From assembly GCF_003269275.1 (NCBI RefSeq), contig NZ_QLTS01000001.1:62001-126000 (forward strand): DNA of 64,000 nt. The letters are read 5' to 3'. Every line of letters starts with the position of its first letter. The first letter of the stretch is position 1. Position numbers and translations under genes: made by a program. Origin of the DNA: Phascolarctobacterium faecium DSM 14760. Its GTDB lineage: Bacteria; Bacillota; Negativicutes; Acidaminococcales; Acidaminococcaceae. Below the pieces are notes generated by a model. The model saw only the letters and a program-made list of their open reading frames with translations. It was not told the origin of the DNA and did no database searches. Below, piece by piece: positions 1-8,658 of the stretch.

Positions 1-1
1 T

Positions 2-451
2 TATCCTATTGCTTTTAATCTGATTCCTCAAATAGATGTTTTCTGCGATAATCTTTATACTAAGGAAGAAATGAAGATGGTCAATGAAACGAAAAAAATT
101 ATGGAGGATTATGAAATGCGGATCACTGCTACTACGATCCGCGTACCTGTTTACCGCAGTCATTCCGAGTCTGTAAATATCGAGCTGGAAAAAGAAGTCG
201 ATCTGGGGGCTATGCGCGAAGCGCTGGCAAAATTCCCGGGAGTTACTGTTCAGGATGATCCTTCTAAGCAGGAATATCCGATGCCGTTATATACTTCCGA
301 AAAAGACGATGTTTATGTAGGACGTCTGCGCAGGGACGAATCATGTGAGAAGTCTTATAATATATGGGTCGTCGGCGATCAGATCCGTAAAGGCGCTGCG
401 CTGAATACTTTACAGATCGCCGAAACGATGATCAAAAACGGCTGGATCTAA
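2..451 (+). CDS. asd: Aspartate-semialdehyde dehydrogenase, C-terminal part (cut by window edge)
   Basis: The reading frame is open from base 2 and gives the last 149 residues of aspartate-semialdehyde dehydrogenase, which reduces aspartyl phosphate to the semialdehyde in the lysine/threonine/methionine branch. Visible family signatures are the stretch around PQIDVF, the EEMKMVNET segment, and RVPVYRSHSE, which carries substrate-contacting Arg and His of this family. The catalytic Cys lies upstream, outside the window. An internal ATG at 71 is not the true start because homology continues upstream of it. lysC follows after 21 bases and then dapA, so the three consecutive steps from aspartate to dihydrodipicolinate are probably one operon. 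Confidence 0.93.
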   Translation, partial: YPIAFNLIPQIDVFCDNLYTKEEMKMVNETKKIMEDYEMRITATTIRVPVYRSHSESVNIELEKEVDLGAMREALAKFPGVTVQDDPSKQEYPMPLYTSEKDDVYVGRLRRDESCEKSYNIWVVGDQIRKGAALNTLQIAETMIKNGWI

Positions 452-472
452 GATAGGAGAGCGACACAGTTC

Positions 473-1690
473 ATGAAAATTTTAGTGCAAAAGTTCGGCG
501 GTACTTCCGTTGCTTCACAGGAAGCGCGCATCGCTGTTAAGGATAAGGTGCAGAAAGCCGTACGCAGCGGTTTTGCTCCGGTTGTAGTTGTTTCTGCGAT
601 GGGACGCAAAGGAGAACCTTACGCTACCGATACCCTGATCAAGGTACTGAAGGAAACGAATCTTTCAGTCAACGTGCGCGAACTGGATATGATGATGTGC
701 TGCGGCGAGATCATGGCAGCCTGCGTTATGGCAGCGACGCTGCAGAAATTCGGGATCAATGCTATGGCGCTTACGGGCGGTCAGGCCGGGATTATTACGG
801 ATTCTCAGTTTGGTGCGGCACGGATCAAAAATATCAATGTCAGCAATTTGCATCATTTATTGGAATCAGGCGTTATTCCTATTGTCTGCGGGTTTCAGGG
901 CATGACGGAAAATAACGGCAAGTTTACTACTTTGGGCCGCGGCGGCAGTGATACTACGGCTGCTGCAATAGGCGCCGCTTTGCATGCTGAATGTGTCGAG
1001 ATTTATACTGATGTCGAAGGCATTATGACAGCGGATCCGCGTTTGGTAAAAGAGGCTTCGATATTGAAGCAGATCTCCTACGGCGAAGTTTGTCAAATGG
1101 CGCATCAGGGCGCAAAGGTTATCCATCCGCGCGCAGTAGAGATCGCAATGAAGAAAAATATACCGCTGATCGTAAAATCTACGTTCAGCGATGCTCCCGG
1201 CACACTCATTACAAATGATTGTGCAGAAACGGAAGAGGATACTTCTATCAATGAGCGCAGGCTGGCCAGCGGTGTAACTCATCTGACCGATCTGGCTCAG
1301 TTCCGGGTTGCGCTCAATCCTGAGGATATCGCCAGCGGCCGCAAGCTGTTTGAGGATCTGGCTGATGCCGGTATCAGCGTCGGCTGTTTGAATTTATCCG
1401 AGAGCAATGCTATGTTTGCGGTTTTTGCCGATGATGTGGAACATACAAATAAAGTTTTAAATGGTACAGATTTTGAATATACTTTAACCGAGGATTGTGC
1501 CAAGGTTTCGGTTGTCGGTTCGGCGATGCGCGGCGTACCCGGTGTTATGGCTAATTTTGTTGCAGCGCTTACCGGCTGCAAAATAAGCATCCTGCAGACT
1601 GTGGATTCTGATACGACTATCTCCGCGATAATCAAACAGGAACATCTGATCGATGCTGTGAAGGCGCTTCATAAAGCGTTTAAATTATAA
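473..1690 (+). CDS. lysC: Aspartate kinase (monofunctional)
   Basis: Phosphorylates aspartate as the first step of lysine, threonine and methionine synthesis. The 405-residue protein starts with the KFGGTS nucleotide-binding motif (residues 7-12). The kinase domain runs to about residue 250 and includes GRGGSDTTA and a TDVEGIMTADPR segment. Two ACT-type regulatory repeats follow (about 265-405; SVVGSAMRGVPGV lies in the second). Length and architecture fit class II Firmicute aspartokinases such as LysC/DapG, which are feedback-inhibited by an end-product amino acid; which one cannot be told from sequence alone. It is co-directional with asd upstream and dapA 14 bases downstream. Hom and ThrB are encoded far away on the right arm (about 54-56 kb), so the threonine branch is not in this operon. 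Confidence 0.95.
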   Translation: MKILVQKFGGTSVASQEARIAVKDKVQKAVRSGFAPVVVVSAMGRKGEPYATDTLIKVLKETNLSVNVRELDMMMCCGEIMAACVMAATLQKFGINAMALTGGQAGIITDSQFGAARIKNINVSNLHHLLESGVIPIVCGFQGMTENNGKFTTLGRGGSDTTAAAIGAALHAECVEIYTDVEGIMTADPRLVKEASILKQISYGEVCQMAHQGAKVIHPRAVEIAMKKNIPLIVKSTFSDAPGTLITNDCAETEEDTSINERRLASGVTHLTDLAQFRVALNPEDIASGRKLFEDLADAGISVGCLNLSESNAMFAVFADDVEHTNKVLNGTDFEYTLTEDCAKVSVVGSAMRGVPGVMANFVAALTGCKISILQTVDSDTTISAIIKQEHLIDAVKALHKAFKL

Positions 1691-1704
1691 GCGAGGTGTA
1701 AGTA

Positions 1705-2601
1705 ATGAAAAATCCTTATTTTGGCAGACTTTTGACCGCTATGGTCACTCCTTTTAATGCTGATGGCAGCGTCAATTATGAAAAGGCGGCTGATCTGGCT
1801 GAATGGCTTATCAATAATGGCTCTGACGGCTTGGTCGTAGCAGGCTCTACCGGCGAGGCTGCTACTATGAGTGCGGAGGAAAAACTGGAATTGTTCCGCG
1901 TAGTTGTTAATCGTATCAATAAACGCGTGCCTGTTATTGCTGGTACAGGTTCTAATAACACTGCTGATTCTGTCAAAATGACGAAAATGGCCGAGGCAAT
2001 GGGTGTCGATGGCGCTTTGATAGTTGGTCCGTATTACAACAAGCCGACACAGGAAGGGTTTTACCAGCATTTTGCAGCTGTAGCGCAAAGTACAGGATTG
2101 CCTATCATTGTTTATAATGTTCCGGGACGTACAGCTTCCAATATCTCTCCGGCAATAGTAGCACGTCTGGCTGCTGATTTTGAGAATATTGTTGCGATCA
2201 AAGAAGCTGCAGGCAATGTTGCTCAGGTTGCCGAGCTTTATTCGGTTCTTCCGGAAGAGTTTACGATCTACAGCGGTGACGACGGACTGATTCTTCCGTT
2301 TATGTCTGTCGGCGCGACCGGGCTTATTTCTGTGCTCAGCAATATTGGCGGCGGTATCTTGCAGGACGTTATGCAGGCTTATGAAGACGGCCGCGTACGC
2401 GAAGCTGCAAAATTGAATGCCAGAATGGTGCCGTTGGCAAACGCTATGTTTATCGAAACCAATCCTATCCCGGTAAAAGCTGCGGTAACGCTCGTTACTG
2501 GCATTGATGCAGGTCAGCCGCGTCTGCCGCTGACCCCGATGGAACCGGCAAATAAAGCAAAAATGGTCGCCGTTCTCCAAGAATACGGCCTTGTAAAATA
2601 A
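1705..2601 (+). CDS. dapA: 4-hydroxy-tetrahydrodipicolinate synthase
   Basis: Condenses aspartate semialdehyde with pyruvate, the committed step towards diaminopimelate and lysine. The protein has 298 residues, the normal length for this class I aldolase family. It has the GSTGE substrate loop, YNVPGRT with the catalytic Tyr at residue 137, and the Schiff-base Lys at residue 166 in AIKEAAGN. The start is supported by GAGGTG six bases upstream of the ATG. Its stop codon shares one base with the ATG of the next gene (TAATG), so the CGGC-domain gene is translationally coupled to it. Confidence 0.96.
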   Translation: MKNPYFGRLLTAMVTPFNADGSVNYEKAADLAEWLINNGSDGLVVAGSTGEAATMSAEEKLELFRVVVNRINKRVPVIAGTGSNNTADSVKMTKMAEAMGVDGALIVGPYYNKPTQEGFYQHFAAVAQSTGLPIIVYNVPGRTASNISPAIVARLAADFENIVAIKEAAGNVAQVAELYSVLPEEFTIYSGDDGLILPFMSVGATGLISVLSNIGGGILQDVMQAYEDGRVREAAKLNARMVPLANAMFIETNPIPVKAAVTLVTGIDAGQPRLPLTPMEPANKAKMVAVLQEYGLVK

Positions 2602-3002
2602 TGGCGAAATTAGTAGTGATAATTCAGTGTGACATCGTGCAGAAAAAATGCGTTGGTTATGCCTGCATGAAATCGTTTTATGAGCGCAGCGGCAGATTTA
2701 CCGGTTATGATGCCGATACCAAATATATGACGATTACCTGCGGCGGCTGCTGTGGTGCTGGTGTAGCCGGAAAAATCGAAGATTTGAACCGTAAACTTAA
2801 ACGCTGGGGTGATGATCGCAGGGATGTTGTGGTACATTTAGCATCGTGCGTCGTATCAGACAATTATCACCGTCCGCCTTGTCCACATAGAGACTACATC
2901 AAGACAATCGTAGAACGTAAAGGTTACCCTGTTATTTTTGGTTCGTATATTTCCAAAACTGCAGAGAAAAAACGTCAGGACGGCATTTACGAAGCTTTTT
3001 AA
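2601..3002 (+). CDS. CGGC-domain protein, function unknown
   Basis: A small 133-residue Cys-rich protein. Cysteines are at 10, 17, 22, 47, 50 and 51; the last three form the CGGCC signature of the CGGC-domain family, and further Cys lie near 83 and 93. The spacing suggests metal or iron-sulfur binding, but no biochemical role is established that I can state. The start overlaps the dapA stop by one base, so it is co-expressed with the lysine genes. An intrinsic terminator follows directly after the stop, making it the last gene of the asd-lysC-dapA transcript. Any role in diaminopimelate synthesis would be inference from position only. Confidence 0.8.
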   Translation: MAKLVVIIQCDIVQKKCVGYACMKSFYERSGRFTGYDADTKYMTITCGGCCGAGVAGKIEDLNRKLKRWGDDRRDVVVHLASCVVSDNYHRPPCPHRDYIKTIVERKGYPVIFGSYISKTAEKKRQDGIYEAF

Positions 3003-3011
3003 TGCTTGCTG

Positions 3012-3047
3012 CTACCGTAGTTTTATTATAAAACTACGGTAGTTTTT
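3012..3047 (+). terminator. Rho-independent terminator of the asd-lysC-dapA operon
   Basis: A 13-bp perfect stem (3012-3024 pairing with 3030-3042, loop ATTAT) is followed by five T residues, ten bases after the stop of the CGGC gene. Confidence 0.92.
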
Positions 3048-3223
3048 CTGTGTTTGGGGCAGGATTTTTACCCTCGGTACAGAATTTAATAATTATCGAA
3101 TTAAATAAGACGCTTAAAGCTGTCAGATTCAGCAAACAGGCTGAGGCCGCGGAGAATGCCGGCAAATATACCGGTCTTGTCGGCAATAATATTTGTGAAG
3201 ATTGGTTTAGGAGGTAGTTTTTT

Positions 3224-4516
3224 GTGATTAAAAAAATTTTATTTTTGTGTATGATGCTGATGATATTGCTGATGCCTAAAGGACCTGTGGAGGCAGCAGG
3301 TATTACTGCTTATGAAAAATTTATCAGCCCGGCCTACTGGACGGAACATAATGCCGACGGTGATAAAGTAGTGCTAAATGCGGCGGGCGTAGAGGCTTTC
3401 AATAAAAAGATCATTGCCGCATCGCCGACAGTTTATGATATGGCCGCTTATCCTAAAACCCTGAGCGGTAAAACGGTAGCAACTTATGTCAATACGCATA
3501 CAGATTTGAGTGATGAACTGTACCGGGAAGGTAAGCTCGTCAGTGATAATTATAAAAATATTCTGCGTTCGCAAACTAATGCGGCGGCAATACCGGCTGA
3601 GGTCACTGTGCGTTATGGCGTTACTGTAAGGCGTGCTAATCTGCGTAATCTGCCGACAGGTGAAGGTTTGTTTTTTTATGCCGGTGACCGTAATTTTGAT
3701 GCTTTGCAGGAAACCGCTTTGGATCCGGGCGAGGCTGTCGCTATTTTGCATACCAGTACTAACGGTTATTTTTATTATGTGCAAGCGTATAATTACCGTG
3801 GCTGGCTGTCTAAATTTGATGTTGCCGAAACTGACCGCAGTATCTGGTTGCGTTATGCGGAGCCTAAGAATTTTCTGACCGTAGTTGCTAAGGATTACAC
3901 ATTAAAGGCGGACGGAGCTCAGGTTTTATTTCAGCAGGGCGCTCGTTTGCAGCTGGCTGATAAAAAAGCATCTGCTTATACGGTGAAGGTTCCTGTCAGG
4001 ACTAAAGAGGGCAAGCTGCAGGAAGAGAAGGTAGTTTTGGCTGCCAATGCTTCGCTGCACGAAGGTTATCTGCCTTATACGACTAATAATATTATCCGCA
4101 GCGCTTTTAAATTTTACGATTCTGTATATGGTTGGGGCGGACTGCAGCAAAGCGTCGATTGTTCCAGTTTTATCAGTAATGCTTACCGTACAGTAGGTAT
4201 TTTTCTGCCGCGCAATGCTGACGAGCAGGAAACAAGCGCTGGTATTCATAAAAAAATGGGCAATATGAGCAGTGCTCAGCGTGCCAATGTCATAAAAGGT
4301 TTAACTCCTGGTTCTACACTGCATATGGACGGACACGTGATGTTGTATCTCGGTTCCTCCAACGAGATTCCCTATGCTATTCATTCTCTGGGCAGCCATT
4401 ATACGGGCGGTACGCGTCATAGTGTAATGAAGGTCGTTGTCAGTGATTTGAATCTGCAGAAATCAAATGGCAACACCTATTTGGATGAGTTGACTACCTG
4501 TGTAACTTTCAGATAA
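3224..4516 (+). CDS. Secreted SH3 / NlpC-P60 cell-wall endopeptidase
   Basis: Probable peptidoglycan endopeptidase, exported by an N-terminal signal peptide (KK followed by a Leu/Met-rich core, likely cleavage after VEAA near residue 25). The middle (about 130-265) resembles tandem bacterial SH3-like domains (a RRANLRNLPT segment and a YNYRGWL segment). The C-terminal third is an NlpC/P60 fold: nucleophile Cys313 in VDCSSF, His371 in GHVMLYLG, and a later His in AIHSLG as the third polar residue. Layout matches proteins that cleave the D-Glu/diamino-acid bond of stem peptides. The start codon is GTG, chosen because AGGAGGT (3208-3214) lies nine bases upstream. It stands alone between a terminator and pepA, which starts 28 bases downstream and might be cotranscribed. 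Confidence 0.88.
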   Translation: MIKKILFLCMMLMILLMPKGPVEAAGITAYEKFISPAYWTEHNADGDKVVLNAAGVEAFNKKIIAASPTVYDMAAYPKTLSGKTVATYVNTHTDLSDELYREGKLVSDNYKNILRSQTNAAAIPAEVTVRYGVTVRRANLRNLPTGEGLFFYAGDRNFDALQETALDPGEAVAILHTSTNGYFYYVQAYNYRGWLSKFDVAETDRSIWLRYAEPKNFLTVVAKDYTLKADGAQVLFQQGARLQLADKKASAYTVKVPVRTKEGKLQEEKVVLAANASLHEGYLPYTTNNIIRSAFKFYDSVYGWGGLQQSVDCSSFISNAYRTVGIFLPRNADEQETSAGIHKKMGNMSSAQRANVIKGLTPGSTLHMDGHVMLYLGSSNEIPYAIHSLGSHYTGGTRHSVMKVVVSDLNLQKSNGNTYLDELTTCVTFR

Positions 4517-4544
4517 AAATAAAAAAGTATAAAGGAGCAGTATT

Positions 4545-6050
4545 ATGGATTTAGATCAGGAAACAGCAAAAGAGTTAGTAAAATCAGTGATAGATGGTTT
4601 TGAAGAAGAAAGTATAGTTAATGCGGAGTCTGTTACCTTGTTTTTGTGCAGGGAATGTCTGCCGTACTTAACAAAAATGAATATTCCAGCTAATATAGTG
4701 CAGGCTGTCAATGGGCTGGCTGAAAAAAATGAAGATTTGACAGCAGCAGGAAGCTTGACTGATCTTGTTATAGCGCAGGATGGAAGGTTGCAGAGAGTTA
4801 TTGTTGCCGGCTTTGGCAAAGGTGATGAATGCAAGCCGAACAATCTACGTAAAGCTGCAGGCAGTGCTGCCAGGGCTCTAATTGCTGCCAAAATAAAGCA
4901 GACTGCTGTTGTGGCACCGATTCTTTCTAATCCGGCAAGGGTCCATTACTTAGCTGCTTTGGCAGAGGGGCTGGTTTTGGGAGGGTATCAATTTACGGAA
5001 TGTAAGGGTAAACCTGAAGCTAAACCGGAACTTGATTTTTCTATTATTTCCGGTATTCCTGATGCTGAACGGGTGCTTGCAGAAGCTGAGGTTGTGGCAG
5101 ATGCGGTTTGTTATACACGCGATCTGGTCAACCGGCCCGGCAATTTAGTGACTCCAAGCGTTATGGCTGAAGAAGCAGAAGCATTGGCTCTGGAATATGA
5201 TATGGAATTTGAAATTTTAGACGTAACAATGATGGAAGCGATGGGCATGCATGCTTTACTGGCTGTAGGGCAGGGCTCTATCCATCCTCCGTGTCTGGTT
5301 ACAATCAAATATAATGGAGCAGGTGCTGCGCCTTATACTGCTTATGTCGGTAAGGGTATTACTTTTGACAGCGGAGGTATTTCGATCAAGCCCAGTGACA
5401 ATATGGGTGAGATGAAAGACGATATGGCTGGTGCTGGTGCAGTTTTAGGCGCGTTAAGGGCTATTGCCGCACTGAAAATACCCTGCAATGTGATGGGGAT
5501 CATTGCCTGTGCTGAAAATATGCCTTCCGGCAGCGCTCAGCGTCCCGGAGATGTTGTAAAAGCAGCTAACGGTAAAACGATCGAGGTTATTTCAACAGAT
5601 GCCGAAGGACGTATGGTCTTGGCGGATTCGGTCTGGTACGCCTGCAAGCAGGGCGCAGACAAGGTAGTTGATATAGCAACGCTGACTGGCGGCGTTATTG
5701 TTGCTTTGGGGACAGAAACAGCTGGTGTTGTCGGCAACGATGATGTTTTGATCAGACAGATTATCGAAGCTGGTAAAAAAGCAGGCGAAAGCTACTGGCA
5801 GCTGCCTGCGCTGCCGGAATGCAAGGAAGCGTTGAAAAGTGATGTTGCTGACCTGCTCAACAGTGCCGGACGTGAAGCCAGCTGTATCAGCGGCGGATTG
5901 TTTATCGGTGAATTTGTCGAAGCAGGGATACCCTGGGCCCATATTGATATCGGCGGTACTTCTACCGCTGCTAAAACTGCGGGTTTTAAAGTTAAGGGTG
6001 GTACCGGATTTGGCGTCAGCACTTTGATTAAGCTGGCGCAGGAAATGTAA
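4545..6050 (+). CDS. pepA: Leucyl aminopeptidase (M17 family)
   Basis: Cytosolic dinuclear-metal aminopeptidase that removes N-terminal residues from peptides. At 501 residues it has the usual two-domain M17 size: a variable N-terminal domain and a C-terminal catalytic domain. Catalytic signatures are GKGITFDSGG (active-site Lys and metal-binding Asp), MKDDMAGA, and STDAEGR, which is the NTDAEGR family motif with Ser in place of Asn. The ATG is preceded by AAAGGAG. The PHP phosphoesterase gene starts one base after its stop, so the two are likely coupled. Confidence 0.94.
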   Translation: MDLDQETAKELVKSVIDGFEEESIVNAESVTLFLCRECLPYLTKMNIPANIVQAVNGLAEKNEDLTAAGSLTDLVIAQDGRLQRVIVAGFGKGDECKPNNLRKAAGSAARALIAAKIKQTAVVAPILSNPARVHYLAALAEGLVLGGYQFTECKGKPEAKPELDFSIISGIPDAERVLAEAEVVADAVCYTRDLVNRPGNLVTPSVMAEEAEALALEYDMEFEILDVTMMEAMGMHALLAVGQGSIHPPCLVTIKYNGAGAAPYTAYVGKGITFDSGGISIKPSDNMGEMKDDMAGAGAVLGALRAIAALKIPCNVMGIIACAENMPSGSAQRPGDVVKAANGKTIEVISTDAEGRMVLADSVWYACKQGADKVVDIATLTGGVIVALGTETAGVVGNDDVLIRQIIEAGKKAGESYWQLPALPECKEALKSDVADLLNSAGREASCISGGLFIGEFVEAGIPWAHIDIGGTSTAAKTAGFKVKGGTGFGVSTLIKLAQEM

Positions 6051-6051
6051 A

Positions 6052-6870
6052 ATGTTAGTAGATCTGCATACTCATAGCACAAGTTCAGATGGAACTTATA
6101 CTCCGGCAAAGCTGGTAGAAGCGGCAGCTGCTGCTAAAATAGGCGTACTGGCTTTGACTGATCATGATTCTGTAAATGGCATTGTTCAGGCAGAAGCCGC
6201 TGCTGTAAATATAAAAAACGCTCCCCGCATCATCAGAGGCGTAGAGCTTGGTACTCAGGCCGGTGAAGCCAGCGTACATATTTTAGGATATCATATTGAT
6301 ATCAGTAATGAGCGTTTGCTGACGAAAATGCATGAAATGCGCCATGCGCGCGAACTCAGGCTGCAGAAGATTCTTAAGAAAATAGCTGCTCTGGGCTATT
6401 ATGTCGAGGTGGCCGAATGTGATCCTGACAACAGAGCAGTCGGACGTCCCCATGTGGCTAAAGCTTTAGTTGCCAAAGGGTATTTTGCTACGGTGCAGGA
6501 AGCCTTTGACGTGCTTTTAAAGAGAGGCAGGCCCGGTTATGAACCGCAGCCTAAATTATCGCCGGAGGAGGCCGTAGAGCTGCTGCACCAGGCAGGAGGC
6601 CTGGCGGTGCTCGCGCATCCAAGTGAGTTGGAGGATAAGCCGCTGGTGAACTGTTTGATGAAGAATGTAAAATTTGACGGTATCGAAGTCTATCATCCTT
6701 CCGCAGATATAAATGAGCAGAAATACTGGCTGGAGCTGGCGCAGAATTTTGATTTGCTGGTTTCTGGCGGTTCAGATTTTCACGGAGTGAGCGGGCGTTT
6801 TCCTGAGCAATTAGGAATTTTTGAAGTTTTATATACAAATGTCAAAAATGTGATAGAATATAAACAATAA
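6052..6870 (+). CDS. PHP-domain phosphoesterase (TrpH/YciV-like)
   Basis: A 272-residue metal-dependent phosphoesterase. The PHP metal ligands are visible: DLHTHS at residues 4-9, LTDHDS near 37, and GSDFHG near the C-terminus. The family includes 3',5'-nucleoside bisphosphate phosphatases and 5'-3' exoribonucleases of the YciV/TrpH type, and this protein has the matching size and order of motifs. The exact substrate is not determinable here. It directly follows pepA (one-base gap) and precedes a P-loop/Asp23-like gene by 27 bases, in a run of small housekeeping genes. Confidence 0.85.
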   Translation: MLVDLHTHSTSSDGTYTPAKLVEAAAAAKIGVLALTDHDSVNGIVQAEAAAVNIKNAPRIIRGVELGTQAGEASVHILGYHIDISNERLLTKMHEMRHARELRLQKILKKIAALGYYVEVAECDPDNRAVGRPHVAKALVAKGYFATVQEAFDVLLKRGRPGYEPQPKLSPEEAVELLHQAGGLAVLAHPSELEDKPLVNCLMKNVKFDGIEVYHPSADINEQKYWLELAQNFDLLVSGGSDFHGVSGRFPEQLGIFEVLYTNVKNVIEYKQ

Positions 6871-6897
6871 ATTTAAGTCGGATTTGCGGAGGCCTTT

Positions 6898-7746
6898 ATG
6901 AAAGTAGTAGCTTTTGTAGGTCCCAGCGGTACTGGTAAAAGTCATCGAGCAATAGGTATTGCCCATAAAAATAATTGTGATGCTATTATTGATGACGGAT
7001 TACTTATCAAAGGAACCAAAATATTAGCCGGAACTTCTGCTAAAAATGAAACGAATAGAATACAGGCGGTCAAGCGCGCTATTTTTACTGAAGAAGATCA
7101 TGCAGAAGCAGTGCGTCAGGCTTTGGCAGGTAATGACGTCCGGCGGCTTCTGATTTTGGCAACTTCCGACAATATGATAGAGAAAATAGTTAAGCGTTTG
7201 GAGTTACCTGAGCCTGAAAAGACCGTTTATATTCAGCAGATTGCGTCCAAGCAGGAGATCAAAAAGGCGAAACAGGCCCGGCTGCGCGACGGCAAGCATA
7301 TTGTTCCGGTACCGACTGTCGAGTTGAAGCCGCATTTTACAGGTTATTTTGCTGATTTACCATATAATTTATTTTCCAAGCAAAGGAAGAAAAGCGGGGA
7401 AGACCGTTCGATAGTCAGACCGGCGTTCAGCTACTATGGCAAGCTGTTGATTTCCGATTACGCTATTTATGACATTATCAATCTCATTGCCGAAAAAATG
7501 ATGGGCATTGATAAAGTAACAGGCATCAAAGTGCGCAGGCGTGCCGAAACGAAAGGCATCAGCATTTATGTCGATGTCGTATTGTATTACGGCGTTAAGA
7601 TTTTTGAAGTAACAAAATTGTTCCAACACAAAATAAAAGAAAAAGTAGAATATATGACGGCAATGCAGGTCAAAACAATCAATGTTTCCGTCCGCAGCTT
7701 GTCGGTAAAAAAACAGGAGGATTTTTATGTTAAACGAACAAAGTAA
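6898..7746 (+). CDS. P-loop NTPase fused to an Asp23/Gls24-like domain
   Basis: I recognise two parts in this 282-residue protein. The N-terminus carries a clear Walker A motif, GPSGTGKS (residues 8-15), with an Asp-Asp pair near 32-33, suggesting an ATP-binding domain of about 160 residues. The C-terminal part (about 172-270, including GIKVRRR and ISIYVDVVLYYGVKI) resembles the alkaline-shock protein Asp23/Gls24 fold, normally a stand-alone envelope-stress protein. The join seems genuine because the frame is continuous with no internal start signal. The role is unknown. The next gene (DUF3870) starts 20 bases inside it with its own AGGAGG, so the two are coupled. Confidence 0.7.
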   Translation: MKVVAFVGPSGTGKSHRAIGIAHKNNCDAIIDDGLLIKGTKILAGTSAKNETNRIQAVKRAIFTEEDHAEAVRQALAGNDVRRLLILATSDNMIEKIVKRLELPEPEKTVYIQQIASKQEIKKAKQARLRDGKHIVPVPTVELKPHFTGYFADLPYNLFSKQRKKSGEDRSIVRPAFSYYGKLLISDYAIYDIINLIAEKMMGIDKVTGIKVRRRAETKGISIYVDVVLYYGVKIFEVTKLFQHKIKEKVEYMTAMQVKTINVSVRSLSVKKQEDFYVKRTK

Positions 7747-8086
7747 TGAAAGAGTACTTTTTTCGGGGTATGCAAAATTACCGGTAGGAATTACAGCTGC
7801 GGAAATGTATAAGGTAATAGGCGTGATTGTGGTTGTAGATATGAAGAGTGGACTTATCGTAAAGGCAGACTGCACACTGGCGACTGAACTGGCACGGCAA
7901 TATATTGCGCAGTGCCTTATTGGTTACAATCTTTCCAATGGGCACGAAGAGCTGCAGAATATTTTAGAACGTCAATATCAGGGCAGTGCTAAAAAAGCCG
8001 TTGCAACGGCTATGCGGATAATTTATGACAAATACCGCAGCTTTAAAAACGGGGAAAGCGCCGAAGGCAGTGACAAATTTATCTGA
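7727..8086 (+). CDS. DUF3870 family protein
   Basis: A 119-residue protein with the pattern GYAKLP, a central ADCTLAT block and a conserved VGYNL-like segment (here IGYNL), which I associate with the DUF3870 family of Firmicutes; no function is assigned to it. It lacks a signal peptide or membrane segment. The ATG is supported by AGGAGG with a six-base spacer, inside the 3' end of the preceding P-loop/Asp23-like gene. It ends just before a strong bidirectional terminator. Tight coupling suggests it works with its upstream neighbour. Confidence 0.75.
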   Translation: MLNEQSNERVLFSGYAKLPVGITAAEMYKVIGVIVVVDMKSGLIVKADCTLATELARQYIAQCLIGYNLSNGHEELQNILERQYQGSAKKAVATAMRIIYDKYRSFKNGESAEGSDKFI

Positions 8087-8120
8087 AGATAATAAAATAA
8101 CAAAAATGTATAAAAAAAAA

Positions 8121-8152
8121 TCCCTTCAACAAAAATGTTGAAGGGATTTTTT
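8121..8152 (+). terminator. Bidirectional intrinsic terminator
   Basis: An 11-bp perfect stem (8121-8131 with 8136-8146, loop AAAA) has six T residues on one side and nine A residues on the other. It can end both the + strand DUF3870 transcript and the convergent - strand EF-hand gene, whose stop codon begins at its edge. Confidence 0.92.
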
Positions 8153-8511
8153 CACATAACAGGATTAGTAAGTGCATCTGCCTGTTCAAAAATGAAAGCA
8201 GGTGAAGGATAATAGAATTGGCAATGCTGGAAACTGATTGCTTCTGTTGAAAAACGTTTTAGTAAAGCATAACTGGCACGTTCTTCAAAATCGATCAGAT
8301 TATCCTTGTTGATATCGGCGTCATCGACAATGACCAAAAGATAAGCCGGAACGCTGGGCGCGTCTTCCGGGACCAGGCTGCGGTCAAGCGGGACACCTGG
8401 AACGATACGAAGATGGCCGATGACCTGCTGATTTTCGTCAAGCAGCTGGGCACGGAAAGTATCGTTGTAAAGCGTACGTGAAAGTTTGAGAGTATAAGCT
8501 CCGGAACTCAT
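8152..8511 (-). CDS. Small protein with one EF-hand-like loop, function unknown
   Basis: The 119-residue product contains a textbook calcium-binding loop pattern: Asp, Asn, Asp, Asn at loop positions 1, 3, 5 and 6, Ile at 8 and Glu at 12 (DINKDNLIDFEE). The rest shows no family I know; there is no signal peptide or membrane helix. The ATG at 8511 is preferred over an upstream one in the same frame because AAAGGA sits ten bases before it. It is the only - strand gene in the left arm before lexA, convergent with DUF3870 across a shared terminator and divergent from the TRAP operon, so it may have been inserted or be independently regulated. Confidence 0.6.
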   Translation of the reverse strand: MSSGAYTLKLSRTLYNDTFRAQLLDENQQVIGHLRIVPGVPLDRSLVPEDAPSVPAYLLVIVDDADINKDNLIDFEERASYALLKRFSTEAISFQHCQFYYPSPAFIFEQADALTNPVM

Positions 8512-8640
8512 AAAACACACATCCTTTTCTCTTATTGGCAAGGGAATTTATTGCCCTCTGAATATTTGATAACGATATATATGATACCATATTCTTTTAA
8601 TTTTAGCAAAGCGGCAAAAATTTAAGAAAAACAGATAAAG

Positions 8641-8658
8641 TATATTGTATACAATATA
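8641..8658. promoter_or_regulatory. 18-bp perfect palindrome, possible GntR-type operator
   Basis: TATATTGTATACAATATA reads the same on both strands. Its core TTGTATACAA resembles operators bound by GntR-family (FadR subgroup) regulators, many of which control organic-acid transport. It lies between the divergent EF-hand gene and the TAXI TRAP operon. A second shorter palindrome, GTGTACAC (8767-8774), is just before the TRAP ribosome binding site. No regulator gene is adjacent; the assignment is inference. Confidence 0.45.

Noticed and set aside
1669-2580. A 303-codon open frame antisense to dapA
   Set aside because: It is a shadow of dapA; composition is Cys/His/Arg-rich and there is no start signal.
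3050-3217. A 55-codon open frame from GTG between the dapA-operon terminator and the NlpC gene
   Set aside because: It has no Shine-Dalgarno, begins in the T run of a terminator and its end is the ribosome site of the next gene. A decayed fragment is possible but not supported.
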